This document shows positions 38,683-47,734 of a stretch of DNA of 64,000 bases, one piece after another; the first letter of the stretch is position 1, and each line of letters begins with the position of its first letter. Both the position numbers and the translations under genes were made by a program. The stretch is from the NCBI GenBank assembly GCA_965262565.1, contig CBDHFQ010000012.1:1-64000 (forward strand). The letters run 5' to 3'. Source of the stretch: CBDHFQ01 sp965262565. GTDB lineage: Bacteria; Bacteroidota; Bacteroidia; J057. The notes beneath the pieces are model-generated. The model saw only the letters and a list, made by a program, of their open reading frames with translations, had not been told where the DNA came from and made no database searches.

Positions 38683-39129
38683 TTATAGTGTATATACCTC
38701 CGGCTCCTGAGCGTTATGTGGATGTTCAGAACCTGCGTAGACACGAAGATTAGTAAATAAATGACGGCCTAACCTATTTTTGGGAAGCATACCTTTTACT
38801 GCAAATTCAATAATTCTTTCAGGATGCTTAGCACGCATAACCTGAGCGCTCGTTACTCGCTGTCCTCCTGGATATCCAGTATGTCTTATGTAATTTTTCT
38901 GAAAAATTTTCTTTCCGGTCAACCTGACTTTCTCAGCATTAATAACAATCACATTATCACCACAGTCAACATGAGGAGTAAAACTAGGTTTGTGCTTACC
39001 TCTTAATAAGATAGCAACCTTGGAAGCTAATCTTCCAAGCGTCTGACCTTCAGCATCTATGAGCAACCATTTCTTTTCAACCTCTTCCGGTTTAGCTGAG
39101 ATGGTTTTGTAACTTCTGCTATCTATCAT
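38683..39129 (-). CDS. rplM: 50S ribosomal protein L13
   Basis: A 148-aa protein with [40 protein letters not shown] and the [20 protein letters not shown] block of L13. It is the first gene of the rplM-rpsI-rpsB operon. The 388-base upstream region holds a long inverted repeat (39218-39292) and a smaller hairpin near 39162-39192, which could be part of an untranslated leader controlling the operon. Confidence 0.98.
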   Translation of the reverse strand: MIDSRSYKTISAKPEEVEKKWLLIDAEGQTLGRLASKVAILLRGKHKPSFTPHVDCGDNVIVINAEKVRLTGKKIFQKNYIRHTGYPGGQRVTSAQVMRAKHPERIIEFAVKGMLPKNRLGRHLFTNLRVYAGSEHPHNAQEPEVYTL

Positions 39130-39517
39130 ATAATTAAGTTATTACTAGCATAAAATGGAGGTGCAATTACGGATTTTTTACTACCAATTGCAAAAGAACA
39201 TACTGTTTTATTTCTAAGGATGAGTATGTTTTATGGATGGAGCTTTTTTCTTAAATTAATAGATGTGTTTGTCTTGTTTAATACCTCATCCTATACAAAG
39301 ATCTTCCTAAATTTTATCTTATTTTTCAGGGAATTTATGTAATGTGAAAGGAAATTTACTCTTGTATATGAAAAGGTAGGGTAAATCTTTTAGCAGGTTA
39401 TTAGATATTAAACCTTTTATAAAATAATTGGATTAAGTTACACATTATTATAGTGCATAGGACATTATCCAATCTTACTTTGGTTTACTGGATTCCTAAA
39501 TGTTAATTTCAGTTTAG
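39130..39517. other. Divergent intergenic region with possible rplM leader
   Basis: 388 bases between rplM (minus) and the 979-aa gene (plus). AGGATGAGTAT (39218-39228) is complementary to ATACCTCATCCT (39281-39292) with one bulged base. TGCAATT (39162-39168) is complementary to AATTGCA (39186-39192). On the minus strand both would fall in the 5' leader of rplM. No promoter was clear enough to mark. Confidence 0.45.
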
Positions 39518-42457
39518 ATGAGAATTCCTCTTTATATATATAAGCATATGCCAAGTGTTGTATTCTGTCTTTTGAGCTGTATGCTCATTCTCAGAAACCG
39601 CCGATTAATCTTCCAACTAGGTTTTCTGACAGTTCTTTTGTTTAGTTCCCAGGTTATCACTGCTTCACATAACTTAGCTGGCCAAATTACTGCTACATAT
39701 ATCGGAAATAATTCCTATGAAATTACTTTGACAACATATACAGACCCAGCGCCAGCAGGAGTTGACAGATGTTCAGCTGACATAGAAATATGGAGTACCG
39801 GAGCGGTCCAGCAATTAATTTTTACGCTTGAGAATATCCCCAGAGCTAATGGGGTATTAATGACTACACCACCACAGGATTGTCCAATAGCAAATCCCAG
39901 AAATGGAGTACCTATTTACGGTACAGTAAAGAAAAATATCTATACAGCTACATATACCTTTCCAGGTCCCGGTCTTTATGAGTTAAGATATTATGATGTT
40001 GCCAGAAGAGAGGATGTAGTAAATATGGCTGATCCCGGAAGTACTGCCTTCTTTGTAGAAACACAAATTTTTCTTCCAGTACCTATTGTAGGGGTGAATA
40101 ATACCCCTGTATTATTAAATGATCCTTTAGATGAGGCCTGTGCTGGAAAACTATGGACACACAATCCTGGGGGATTCGATCCAGACGGGGATTCATTGGT
40201 ATTTACCCTTCGGCAATCATTTCAATATGAACCTCCACAAGATATTGGTAAAATTCCCGTAAATCAGTATAGATTCCCAGACGATCCTAATGCTTTTGAT
40301 AACGGTCCCTTAACCATGGATCCGCAGACAGGACTAATGATCTGGCGAGTACCTAATGAGTTTGGGACATACAATATTGCCTATAGGGTAGACGAATATA
40401 GAAATGGTGTTTTATTGGGATACGTAGTCAGGGATATGGCGATATTTGTTCAGGAATGCGATAATGATCCTCCTGTTATTCAAACTATAGAAGAGGCTTG
40501 TGTATATGCTGGAGATACCTTGAGTTTTCCCGTTAAATCCTGGGATCCTAATATTGAAGATAGTTTATATCTTGAGCTTAATAATGCAGGTTTAGGGGAT
40601 AATGGTCCATTCTCTGATAGTTTGACAAATCCCGCCAGAGTAGGGGGAACCATTTTTGATCCCATCAACGGAAATTTGCCATGGTTAAATTTGCCTACTT
40701 CTACGGAAAACAATGCGCCTTTTGAGCCGATAGATACTATTCAGGGAGAAATTGTATGGACGACGATTTGTGACAACATACGGACTCAAAAATATCAAGT
40801 GGATTTCTTTGCCCACGATAATGATAGCTATATACAAAGTCCAAGTAACGTCAGACTGGCTGCAAATGAAGTCGTTCAAATTAAAGTAGTACCTCCCCCT
40901 GCTACAGAATTAACAGCTACTAAAGAATCGAGACTTATTTCCCTGAATTGGAATCCTTCAGAATGTGATAATGCCTTGGGATACAGAGTTTATAGAAGAA
41001 TAGATTCGTCCGGCTGGGTTCAGGATACTGTCTGTTGTGATACAAATCCTACACAAGCAGGTTACGAACTTATTGCCTATCAGGAGGGGTGGGATAATAT
41101 CATGTATCAGGATTCTTTGAATGACTTGGAGGGAATATTTGATAAAAACATATGTTATGTAGTTACAGCTATGTATGGAGATGTTTCGGCTCCGAGTGTT
41201 CCATTGATTGAGAGTTGTGCTACTATGGAAAAGTGTGTGGAAATATTGAATGATACGCTGTTCATGACTAATGATAGTGTTTCAACTACAAGTACTGCCT
41301 CAGGCTCTATCTTTTTAAGTTGGTCTCTGCCAAAGCAAATAGACTCCTTCTTTCCTGAGCCTTACACTTTTCATTTATTTAGAGGTAATCATGGAGAGGA
41401 AGCGGATAGTATGATTGCAGTAGTGCCATTCACAGACACTACTTATTTAGATACAGGTTTTGATACTGAATCACAAGGTTATAATTACAGGATAGAGGTA
41501 TTTGATGCTAATGACTTACAAATAAGGATGAGTGAAGGTACGAATGAGGCCTCCAGCATTTTCCTTCAAACTATTCCTGGAAATAACATTATTTCTCTTT
41601 CATGGACTGAGTTTGTTCCATGGCAAAATAATTTTTACGAAGTATATAGGGCAGATAGTGGCGGAAGTTTTGCCCTTATTGATACGGTTGTGTCTACTCC
41701 TTCAAATACTCATTCGTATATAGATGCTGGTTTAGATCCTGCCTTAGAATATTGTTATTTTATCCGATCATTTGGAAGTTATAATCAGTCAGGAGTCAAG
41801 CCACTACTTATAAATGATTCTCAGATAGCCTGTACCATAGCCCAAGATACTTTTCCTCCCTGTAATCCTTTGGTAATTGCTCAAGGTGATTGTGAGAGTT
41901 TGACTCACACAGTACAAATAATAAAAAACCTTGACCTGTGTGAAGATGATGGATTAGAAATCAACGTATTTTTTGCTCCGACTCCAGAAGCAGAGTTACA
42001 GGAAATTCTTTCGATAGGATATAATGAATTTGGAGAAGACACCACCTTAAATTTCTCTTTTGGAGAAGACGTTGAAGCATTCGCTGGCTGTTATGCTGTA
42101 AGTTCTGTAGATACCCTCGGAAATATCAGCCAACTATCCGAATCATTTTGTATCGATTTTTGTCCACAACTTGAGCTTGGGAACGTATTTAGCCCAAATG
42201 GTGATAATGTAAATGATTATTTTACCCCCATATTTTATCGCGATGTGGTATTAAAGGAATTTATGGTTTTTGACAGATGGGGAAGGTTGGTGCATGAAAA
42301 CAGTTCTGATCTTGAAGTTTTGTGGAATGGGGAAATTTCTTTCAATAACCAAATGGCTTCAGATGGAGTTTACTATTTCTATATCAAGTATGAGGAGTTG
42401 GGAATTGAGATGAACACTCCTAAGGAATCCAAAGGATGGGTTACCTTAATTAGATAA
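39518..42457 (+). CDS. T9SS-exported, gliding-motility-associated C-terminal-domain protein with FN3-like domains
   Basis: A 979-aa surface or secreted protein. The N-terminus has two hydrophobic runs; starting at Met22 (39581) instead of 39518 gives the more normal signal peptide (MLILRNRRLIFQLGFLTVLL). After beta-rich domains resembling those of large Bacteroidota surface proteins (SHNLAGQITATYIGNNSYEI; FDPDGDSLVFTL), at least three fibronectin-III-like domains follow (LISLNWNPSECDNALGYRVY; ISLSWTEF). The C-terminal 90 residues are the type B T9SS sorting domain: GNVFSPNGDNVNDYFTP, FMVFDRWGRLVHE and KGWVTLIR. It probably acts in adhesion or the surface layer. It may be co-transcribed with riboflavin synthase, 8 bases downstream. 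Confidence 0.9.
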   Translation: MRIPLYIYKHMPSVVFCLLSCMLILRNRRLIFQLGFLTVLLFSSQVITASHNLAGQITATYIGNNSYEITLTTYTDPAPAGVDRCSADIEIWSTGAVQQLIFTLENIPRANGVLMTTPPQDCPIANPRNGVPIYGTVKKNIYTATYTFPGPGLYELRYYDVARREDVVNMADPGSTAFFVETQIFLPVPIVGVNNTPVLLNDPLDEACAGKLWTHNPGGFDPDGDSLVFTLRQSFQYEPPQDIGKIPVNQYRFPDDPNAFDNGPLTMDPQTGLMIWRVPNEFGTYNIAYRVDEYRNGVLLGYVVRDMAIFVQECDNDPPVIQTIEEACVYAGDTLSFPVKSWDPNIEDSLYLELNNAGLGDNGPFSDSLTNPARVGGTIFDPINGNLPWLNLPTSTENNAPFEPIDTIQGEIVWTTICDNIRTQKYQVDFFAHDNDSYIQSPSNVRLAANEVVQIKVVPPPATELTATKESRLISLNWNPSECDNALGYRVYRRIDSSGWVQDTVCCDTNPTQAGYELIAYQEGWDNIMYQDSLNDLEGIFDKNICYVVTAMYGDVSAPSVPLIESCATMEKCVEILNDTLFMTNDSVSTTSTASGSIFLSWSLPKQIDSFFPEPYTFHLFRGNHGEEADSMIAVVPFTDTTYLDTGFDTESQGYNYRIEVFDANDLQIRMSEGTNEASSIFLQTIPGNNIISLSWTEFVPWQNNFYEVYRADSGGSFALIDTVVSTPSNTHSYIDAGLDPALEYCYFIRSFGSYNQSGVKPLLINDSQIACTIAQDTFPPCNPLVIAQGDCESLTHTVQIIKNLDLCEDDGLEINVFFAPTPEAELQEILSIGYNEFGEDTTLNFSFGEDVEAFAGCYAVSSVDTLGNISQLSESFCIDFCPQLELGNVFSPNGDNVNDYFTPIFYRDVVLKEFMVFDRWGRLVHENSSDLEVLWNGEISFNNQMASDGVYYFYIKYEELGIEMNTPKESKGWVTLIR

Positions 42458-42465
42458 TCAGGAAT

Positions 42466-43110
42466 ATGTTTACAGGCATTATCAGACACATTGGAGAGGT
42501 ATTAGCAATATCATCTTCAGGAACTAATTTAGTATTTGAAATTTCGGCTCCCTTTACAGAAGCTATTCAAGTGGATCAAAGCATTTCCCACAATGGAACG
42601 TGTTTAACGGTTACTTCTGTGAAGAAATCTGGGGGAGAGCAGGAGACTAATACGATATATACGATTACTGCTGTAGCAGAAACACTAGAGAAAACCAATT
42701 TGTCTAAATGGAAGGTAGGGGATAAGATAAATCTCGAATTGAGTATGAAACCTGGAGACCGATTGGATGGTCATTTTGTACAAGGACATGTAGATGCAGT
42801 AGCAAAAGTAACAAATGTAAAGGATTTGGATGGTTCTTGGTTCTATGAATTTACATATAAAAAGGAGTTTGCCCACTTACTGGTTAATAAGGGATCTATC
42901 ACGATTAATGGAGTCAGCCTCACCATCATCCATACGGATATGACTTCTTTTTCTGTCACTATTATTCCCTATACCTATGAACATACAAACTTTCCATATA
43001 TAGAAATGGGTGATTTGGTAAACGTAGAGTTTGATATGATAGGGAAGTATTTAGCTCGCTATATTTCTCTTTACAGTGAAAAATGGTCTGGCTTGGCTTT
43101 CCAGGGATAA
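42466..43110 (+). CDS. ribE: Riboflavin synthase, alpha subunit
   Basis: Converts two molecules of 6,7-dimethyl-8-ribityllumazine to riboflavin and a pyrimidine. The protein (214 aa) is built of two similar lumazine-binding barrels. It starts with the invariant MFTGIIRHIGEV, has NGTCLTVTS in the first barrel and GSITINGVSLTII in the second, and the LDGHFVQGHVDAVAKV segment between. It lies only 8 bases after the T9SS protein gene, so it is probably read from the same transcript. No FMN riboswitch is seen. The symbol follows E. coli use; the same enzyme is called ribC or ribB elsewhere. Confidence 0.95.
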   Translation: MFTGIIRHIGEVLAISSSGTNLVFEISAPFTEAIQVDQSISHNGTCLTVTSVKKSGGEQETNTIYTITAVAETLEKTNLSKWKVGDKINLELSMKPGDRLDGHFVQGHVDAVAKVTNVKDLDGSWFYEFTYKKEFAHLLVNKGSITINGVSLTIIHTDMTSFSVTIIPYTYEHTNFPYIEMGDLVNVEFDMIGKYLARYISLYSEKWSGLAFQG

Positions 43111-43145
43111 AGCACAAAAAGCAACTGATTCCATGTAGCTTTGTG

Positions 43146-43682
43146 TTAAAATTTGTTTTTCCACATCATCGATTCCACTGGCTTAGTTGTCCGTATGTTG
43201 TATTTTGCGCCAGGCTTATTGTTATATCTATTGATTACGCTACCTTCCAATTCGAAATAAATGAGTTGGCCTATAGGCATACCAGCGTAAATTCTGACAG
43301 CTTTAGCTACCGTAATCTCTAAGGTCCAGGTATTGCAAAAGCCTACATCTCCCTTACCAGCAGTGGCGTGAATGTGAATACCAAGTCTTCCCGTACTACT
43401 TTTCCCTTCCAAAAAAGGTACATGAGCATGAGTTTCGGTATATTCTTCAGTAACACCTAAATAGAAATGTCCCGGATGCAATACCATTCCTTCAGAAGGA
43501 ATTTCAATTTGTGTGATAGTATTGTGAAGCTTAGCATCCAGCACCTCATTATCGTAAATAGCTACATGCTTACCAAGATGAATATCATAACTATTGCTTC
43601 CCAGGGAATTCCTGTCGAAAGGATCTATGACAATATTACCTTTCTCTATTTCTTCTAAAATGCTTGCATCAGAAAGTATCAT
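43146..43682 (-). CDS. dcd: dCTP deaminase
   Basis: A 178-aa member of the dUTPase/dCTP deaminase superfamily, which deaminates dCTP to dUTP on the way to dTTP. It shows MILSDASILEEIEKGNIVID and SLGSNSYDIHLGKHVAIYDN at the start. The GKSSTGRLGIHIHATAGKGD catalytic segment follows, then the NTWTLEI strand with the active-site Glu, and KYNIRTTKPV at the end. Length and motifs fit the monofunctional deaminase. It is convergent with ribE and 63 bases downstream of the DivIVA-like gene on the same strand. Confidence 0.92.
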   Translation of the reverse strand: MILSDASILEEIEKGNIVIDPFDRNSLGSNSYDIHLGKHVAIYDNEVLDAKLHNTITQIEIPSEGMVLHPGHFYLGVTEEYTETHAHVPFLEGKSSTGRLGIHIHATAGKGDVGFCNTWTLEITVAKAVRIYAGMPIGQLIYFELEGSVINRYNNKPGAKYNIRTTKPVESMMWKNKF

Positions 43683-43745
43683 ATATATTTTATCTCTTGA
43701 AAAATAGAGAAAGTATAGCTAGGGAGAAAAATATTTGTGGGACTT

Positions 43746-44354
43746 TTATAATTCGTCTGCTAAGTCGTCATAAAAAGTATGAGCTGGGAGGCCATTTATC
43801 ATACCATTTTTATGCTCTGTTTTACTTACTTCGAAAATGTTTCCTTTAATAGAAGCTTTAGGGGATGGAGCACTTACTTTATGAAGAGGTTTTGCGGAAG
43901 GAAGCTCTCTCCTTTGCTCGAAATTATTTAGTCGCTCCATCTGAGAATCCAGGAATAGTTTCAATTGGTTAAAAACTTCATCCCTTTTATTATTTAATTC
44001 AATAATATCCTGCTCAATAATCTTCTTTTTATCTATGGTATTCTGAATTAATTCCCTTGCTTTTGCTTCTGCTTCCCTGATTTTTAAATCCGCTTTCTGG
44101 CGTGCATTTTCCACAGTATTTTTAGAAGATTGTTCCGCCTGCATCAACGTTTTATGAAGCATACTTTCGACTTCTTTAAGGGTCCTGTAGCTTGCCTGTA
44201 CTTTATCCATCTCCTCCTTAATCTTCCGATTAGCTTCTATCTGATTTTCAAGTACCTTTGCAACTTCCTGTAAAAATGAATCCACTTCTACTCGATCATA
44301 TCCCCTAAACTCTCTGTTAAAGGTCTGTTGTCGTATTTCTATTGGTGTAAGCAT
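43746..44354 (-). CDS. DivIVA-domain coiled-coil protein
   Basis: A 202-aa protein beginning with the DivIVA signature MLTPIEIRQQTFNREFRGYD and DRVEVDSFLQEVAKVLE, which in Gram-positive proteins binds curved membrane. A long heptad coiled coil follows to about residue 150 (ANRKIKEEMDKVQASYRTLK; DLKIREAEAKARELIQNTID), then a short basic/polar tail. DivIVA-like proteins are common in Bacteroidota, where their cellular role is not defined; polar or septal scaffolding is the likely type of job. It is upstream of dcd on the same strand. Confidence 0.85.
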   Translation of the reverse strand: MLTPIEIRQQTFNREFRGYDRVEVDSFLQEVAKVLENQIEANRKIKEEMDKVQASYRTLKEVESMLHKTLMQAEQSSKNTVENARQKADLKIREAEAKARELIQNTIDKKKIIEQDIIELNNKRDEVFNQLKLFLDSQMERLNNFEQRRELPSAKPLHKVSAPSPKASIKGNIFEVSKTEHKNGMINGLPAHTFYDDLADEL

Positions 44355-44560
44355 AATCCTTCCTTATAGTAATTCTTTCTTACTTAACATCACTTTACTC
44401 ATCCTCTCAACATAAGTTGTTCTTTAAGGCTCATGAGATAGACATTAGAAAAAAATTGAGCATTGACAAACATTATATTATAAAGAGATATTTTTACTTT
44501 TTCTTTGTTCTACCTTTGTACTTTAAATATCCCTATATATAACTTCCAATTTTAGTTTAT

Positions 44561-45481
44561 TTAATCAAAAAAAACTTTCCATTTTATTATTCGTCTATCA
44601 TCACTACACGAAATTAAGCAATTATCTGATCTTAACCACTTTAATTTGTTGACACTGTGCTTATGTCCTTGATTTTTTTCAAAATTAATGACCTTTAGGA
44701 GGGTTAAATTATATGCATCCCATATTTTGATCGTTTTGTCTCTGCTAGCAGTGGCAAAGTAACTTCCATCCCAGGTAATTTCTATATCGTTAATGGTAAA
44801 ATTATGAGCCGGAATACTTTTTATCAGTTGGTGCTGCTGATTCAGATCCCAACTGTTGAGATGAGCATCCCTCCCTCCACTGATTAAATATTTCCCTTCT
44901 TTATGCACATTCAAAGAGAATACTGAATTTTCGTGTGCTTTCCATTTATGTACGGGATGGATTTGTTCCTGTTCCAATACATAAATATGATGATCACTTG
45001 CTCCTATGTATATGAGTTCTTGATTGGGTATAAGGCAGATAGATCTTAAATGTTGATCAGATAACCTAAGCTGACGAATTTCCTGAAATGAATCTGCAAC
45101 CAATACCCTCATGTAGCCTGAACCGTATAATATCCAGACTCTATTAAAAGATGGGTCGTAATGTATCTGATAAATCGGTGCGGGAATGTGATGATCCTGA
45201 TGAATGCTTTTTCGACTTGTTACATCAACAACATGTAAGATACCACTGCTAGTTCCTATCCACAGATGAGATAAATGAGGAATTAAACATAAACTGTAAA
45301 CCGCTCTTCCTACCTGGATAATTCCTTCGCCTTCATTCCCACCGTCTGTTAATTTCCATTTAACTACAATTCCATCATCACCGGAGGTAAAGAACTGTTG
45401 ATTTACTTCATCTACAAAGAGGGAAAATATGGAACCTCTATGTCCTGTATATTCCTCAGTTTTTTGAATATTAATGCCCAA
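44561..45481 (-). CDS. Stand-alone WD40 seven-bladed propeller protein
   Basis: A 306-aa protein made of seven WD40 repeats and nothing else, with no signal peptide. Good repeats include GHRGSIFSLF...SGDDGIVVKW, AHENSVFSLN...SGGRDAHLNSW and ATASRDKTIKIW; repeats 2-4 are degenerate. Such propellers are protein-binding platforms. The repeat style (GH..SV..L, DKTIKIW) is close to that in the NACHT-WD40 protein at 33035-37345, about 7 kb away. A functional link is possible but unsupported. The PPP phosphatase gene is 40 bases upstream on the same strand, so the two may be co-transcribed. Confidence 0.88.
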   Translation of the reverse strand: MGINIQKTEEYTGHRGSIFSLFVDEVNQQFFTSGDDGIVVKWKLTDGGNEGEGIIQVGRAVYSLCLIPHLSHLWIGTSSGILHVVDVTSRKSIHQDHHIPAPIYQIHYDPSFNRVWILYGSGYMRVLVADSFQEIRQLRLSDQHLRSICLIPNQELIYIGASDHHIYVLEQEQIHPVHKWKAHENSVFSLNVHKEGKYLISGGRDAHLNSWDLNQQHQLIKSIPAHNFTINDIEITWDGSYFATASRDKTIKIWDAYNLTLLKVINFEKNQGHKHSVNKLKWLRSDNCLISCSDDRRIIKWKVFFD

Positions 45482-45521
45482 AGTCCTGCTTTTTGCAGTA
45501 AAGTAGGAAATAATATTAAGT

Positions 45522-46244
45522 TTATTCTATGTTCTCCTGAAAATATAATTTCCTTTCTGTCATTTCAAAAGCACACAAACTTCCCATACCAGATTGAAAT
45601 CTGGCGAAACATCCATTGTCTATATCCAAGACAGGAAACTGGTCAAGATTTTTATGCATATACTGGATATCAAACGCACTTTGAGGCGTATGACCATGAA
45701 TAATGATTCTATCTCCTAACCACTCTCTATCTACCTCATCATACCAATCTCGAATCCACAGGAGACTTTTCCTATCAATAAATGGATTTTTAACCCTCCA
45801 TAAAAAATCTTTTCGGGCCTTACCATTTTTTTTGTAATTGAAATTTATGCCAGCATGGACCAATATGTATTCATCTACTAACAGATAATCGTCTAGAGAT
45901 CTTAAAAAATCGAAGTAGGTAGCGGGAATGTCAATGACAGTAGCTACATTAAAACTTTCTAAGGTCGCCATTCCACCATTGAGACGCCAAACAGATGATT
46001 CAGCATTTTGCTCATATGATTCGAGCATCATAAGTTCATGGTTACCCATTAATGTCCTCACTTTATATCCGTCATTAACCATCCCCATGATAATGTCGAG
46101 AACCCCCTTAGAATTGGGACCTCTATCTATGTAGTCTCCTAACAAAAACAATTCATCTCTCTTGTGAAAATCCAATACATCCTCAAGGAGCTTTTTAAAG
46201 GTTTTCGCACAACCGTGAATATCCGATATGGCAAATTTTCGCAT
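45522..46244 (-). CDS. PPP-family serine/threonine protein phosphatase
   Basis: A 240-aa calcineurin-like phosphatase with the PPP motifs in order: ISDIHGC (GDxHG type), LLGDYIDRGPNS (GDxVDRG), LMGNHELMML (GNHE) and IIHGHTPQS (HGH). These bind two metal ions. Bacterial members (PrpE/ApaH-like or PP1-like) dephosphorylate proteins or cleave dinucleoside polyphosphates. The small size and DYIDRGP favour a protein phosphatase or diadenosine tetraphosphatase, which cannot be told apart by eye. The WD40 gene follows after 40 bases. Confidence 0.9.
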   Translation of the reverse strand: MRKFAISDIHGCAKTFKKLLEDVLDFHKRDELFLLGDYIDRGPNSKGVLDIIMGMVNDGYKVRTLMGNHELMMLESYEQNAESSVWRLNGGMATLESFNVATVIDIPATYFDFLRSLDDYLLVDEYILVHAGINFNYKKNGKARKDFLWRVKNPFIDRKSLLWIRDWYDEVDREWLGDRIIIHGHTPQSAFDIQYMHKNLDQFPVLDIDNGCFARFQSGMGSLCAFEMTERKLYFQENIE

Positions 46245-46339
46245 AATCCAAACTCATGTGTCAGCAAAAATAAAGAGTACAGAATGAAAAAAAAACGTAA
46301 TTCTTCGGGCTACTTATCATCCATGCGCTCTTCCGTTAG

Positions 46340-46897
46340 CTAATCAATATTAACGGTGGGATTTAAATGAAAAGATGGATGAAACTTACAATATCTGCAC
46401 CATGTTTTTTCTGAACGAATAAATTGTTTAGTTCTTTTAAAATTAGCTTTTTCAAAAGCTTTATGAGCCCGTACATTGTCTGCTAAAATATCTACCCAGC
46501 AATAAATGAGATCCATCTCTCTGAAAAGGTAAGAAACAAATAGGTTAATAGCTTCACTTCCGTATCCTTTATTCATATTTTTTTGCTTGGCTATCAAAAT
46601 ATCCAGCTGAACGGATTTAGTTAATGGATCAATTTCGTTATAATTAATCTGTCCTATAGGCCGTTCATCTGCTACAATAGTAAAACACCTACCAAGGAAT
46701 GGTTTACTACCGTCAAAATAATAGGCAGGCCAGTCGTGTTTGAAAGCAAAGTAAGATGGAGGTTGATCTCCGAACCAGTAAGGAGTAGCGTCGGATTTTG
46801 TGGCCCATTTATAAAATTGAGAAAACTCTTCCGCCATCATAGGCCTAAGGTATATTCTGCTCCCATAAATATATTCCCTCTCCTTTGAAAATGTCAT
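46340..46897 (-). CDS. GNAT-family N-acetyltransferase
   Basis: A 185-aa acetyltransferase of the RimJ/AAC(6')-like group. Features: IYLRPMMAEEFSQFYKWATK at the start (substrate side), the RPIGQINYNEID strand, VQLDILIAKQKNMNKGYGSE holding the acetyl-CoA pyrophosphate loop (Q-x-x-G/A type), and a C-terminal VRAHKAFEKANFKRTKQFIR. Substrates may be a protein N-terminus, an aminoglycoside-like compound or a siderophore precursor. Nothing nearby settles this. It is the last minus-strand gene before a direction change at 47 kb. Confidence 0.85.
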   Translation of the reverse strand: MTFSKEREYIYGSRIYLRPMMAEEFSQFYKWATKSDATPYWFGDQPPSYFAFKHDWPAYYFDGSKPFLGRCFTIVADERPIGQINYNEIDPLTKSVQLDILIAKQKNMNKGYGSEAINLFVSYLFREMDLIYCWVDILADNVRAHKAFEKANFKRTKQFIRSEKTWCRYCKFHPSFHLNPTVNID

Positions 46898-47189
46898 GAT
46901 TCCCCTTTATTATTGGTTCATAAGAAGTGTCATCATTTACGTTATTTAATATACTATGTTACTGATAAATAGATAGATCTAATTCTTAATAGTAAGTTTA
47001 TAGTCACCAAATCAATAGTTAATCCACAAGTGATGCTTTGGAAAATAATAAAAAAACATTGAGGAAAAATTTAAATGAAGAAAACTATATATTATAATAT
47101 GGTCAATCTGTATTATACAAGAATATTGTCGTCTTATTTACTGGATACTAATTCAAATTTTCCTAATTCACTGAAAAAATCATAGCCTT

Positions 47190-47726
47190 ATGAACGCACA
47201 GCTGGTAGCGATACATACATTAAAACAATTATCTAACCTACTAACACAATTAGATGAAGCATTGTATAAAAAATCATTGGACATTTTTTCATCATCATCT
47301 TTTGGAAATCACATCAGACATATTTTGGAATTCTTTCAGTGCTTGCTAAATCAGTATCCTGAAGGCAAAGTCAATTATGATTTACGTCAAAGAAACAGCT
47401 TGCTTGAAACTGCCCCATGCCATGCTATTTCTATAATTGAAGAATTGTGTCATCAGCTTAGCATCATAGAAACAAAAACCTCATTAACACTGGAAACGTG
47501 TTACCAAACCAAAGGAGATCAATTTATTGAAGCAGGTACCAGTATAGAGAGGGAATTGATCTACAATATAGAGCACGCGATTCATCATATGGCTATCATC
47601 AAAATAGGCATAAAGGTATACGCCCCAGATATTGAATTGCCAGAAGATTTTGGCGTTGCACCTTCCACGATTAAATATCAACGAGCTACACAGTCTCAAA
47701 AACATATGGAAATAACGGGTTCTTAA
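47190..47726 (+). CDS. DinB-like four-helix metal-binding protein
   Basis: A 178-aa, mostly helical protein with the spacing of the DinB/YfiT-like superfamily. His residues lie in FGNHIRHILEFFQCLL and later in YNIEHAIHHMAIIKIG, the usual three-His metal site on two helices. DinB-like proteins often act as thiol- (bacillithiol- or similar-) dependent transferases or remain uncharacterised. No signal peptide is seen. The stop codon is 8 bases before the ATP-grasp gene, so the two form an operon. Confidence 0.78.
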   Translation: MNAQLVAIHTLKQLSNLLTQLDEALYKKSLDIFSSSSFGNHIRHILEFFQCLLNQYPEGKVNYDLRQRNSLLETAPCHAISIIEELCHQLSIIETKTSLTLETCYQTKGDQFIEAGTSIERELIYNIEHAIHHMAIIKIGIKVYAPDIELPEDFGVAPSTIKYQRATQSQKHMEITGS

Positions 47727-47734
47727 CTGAGATC

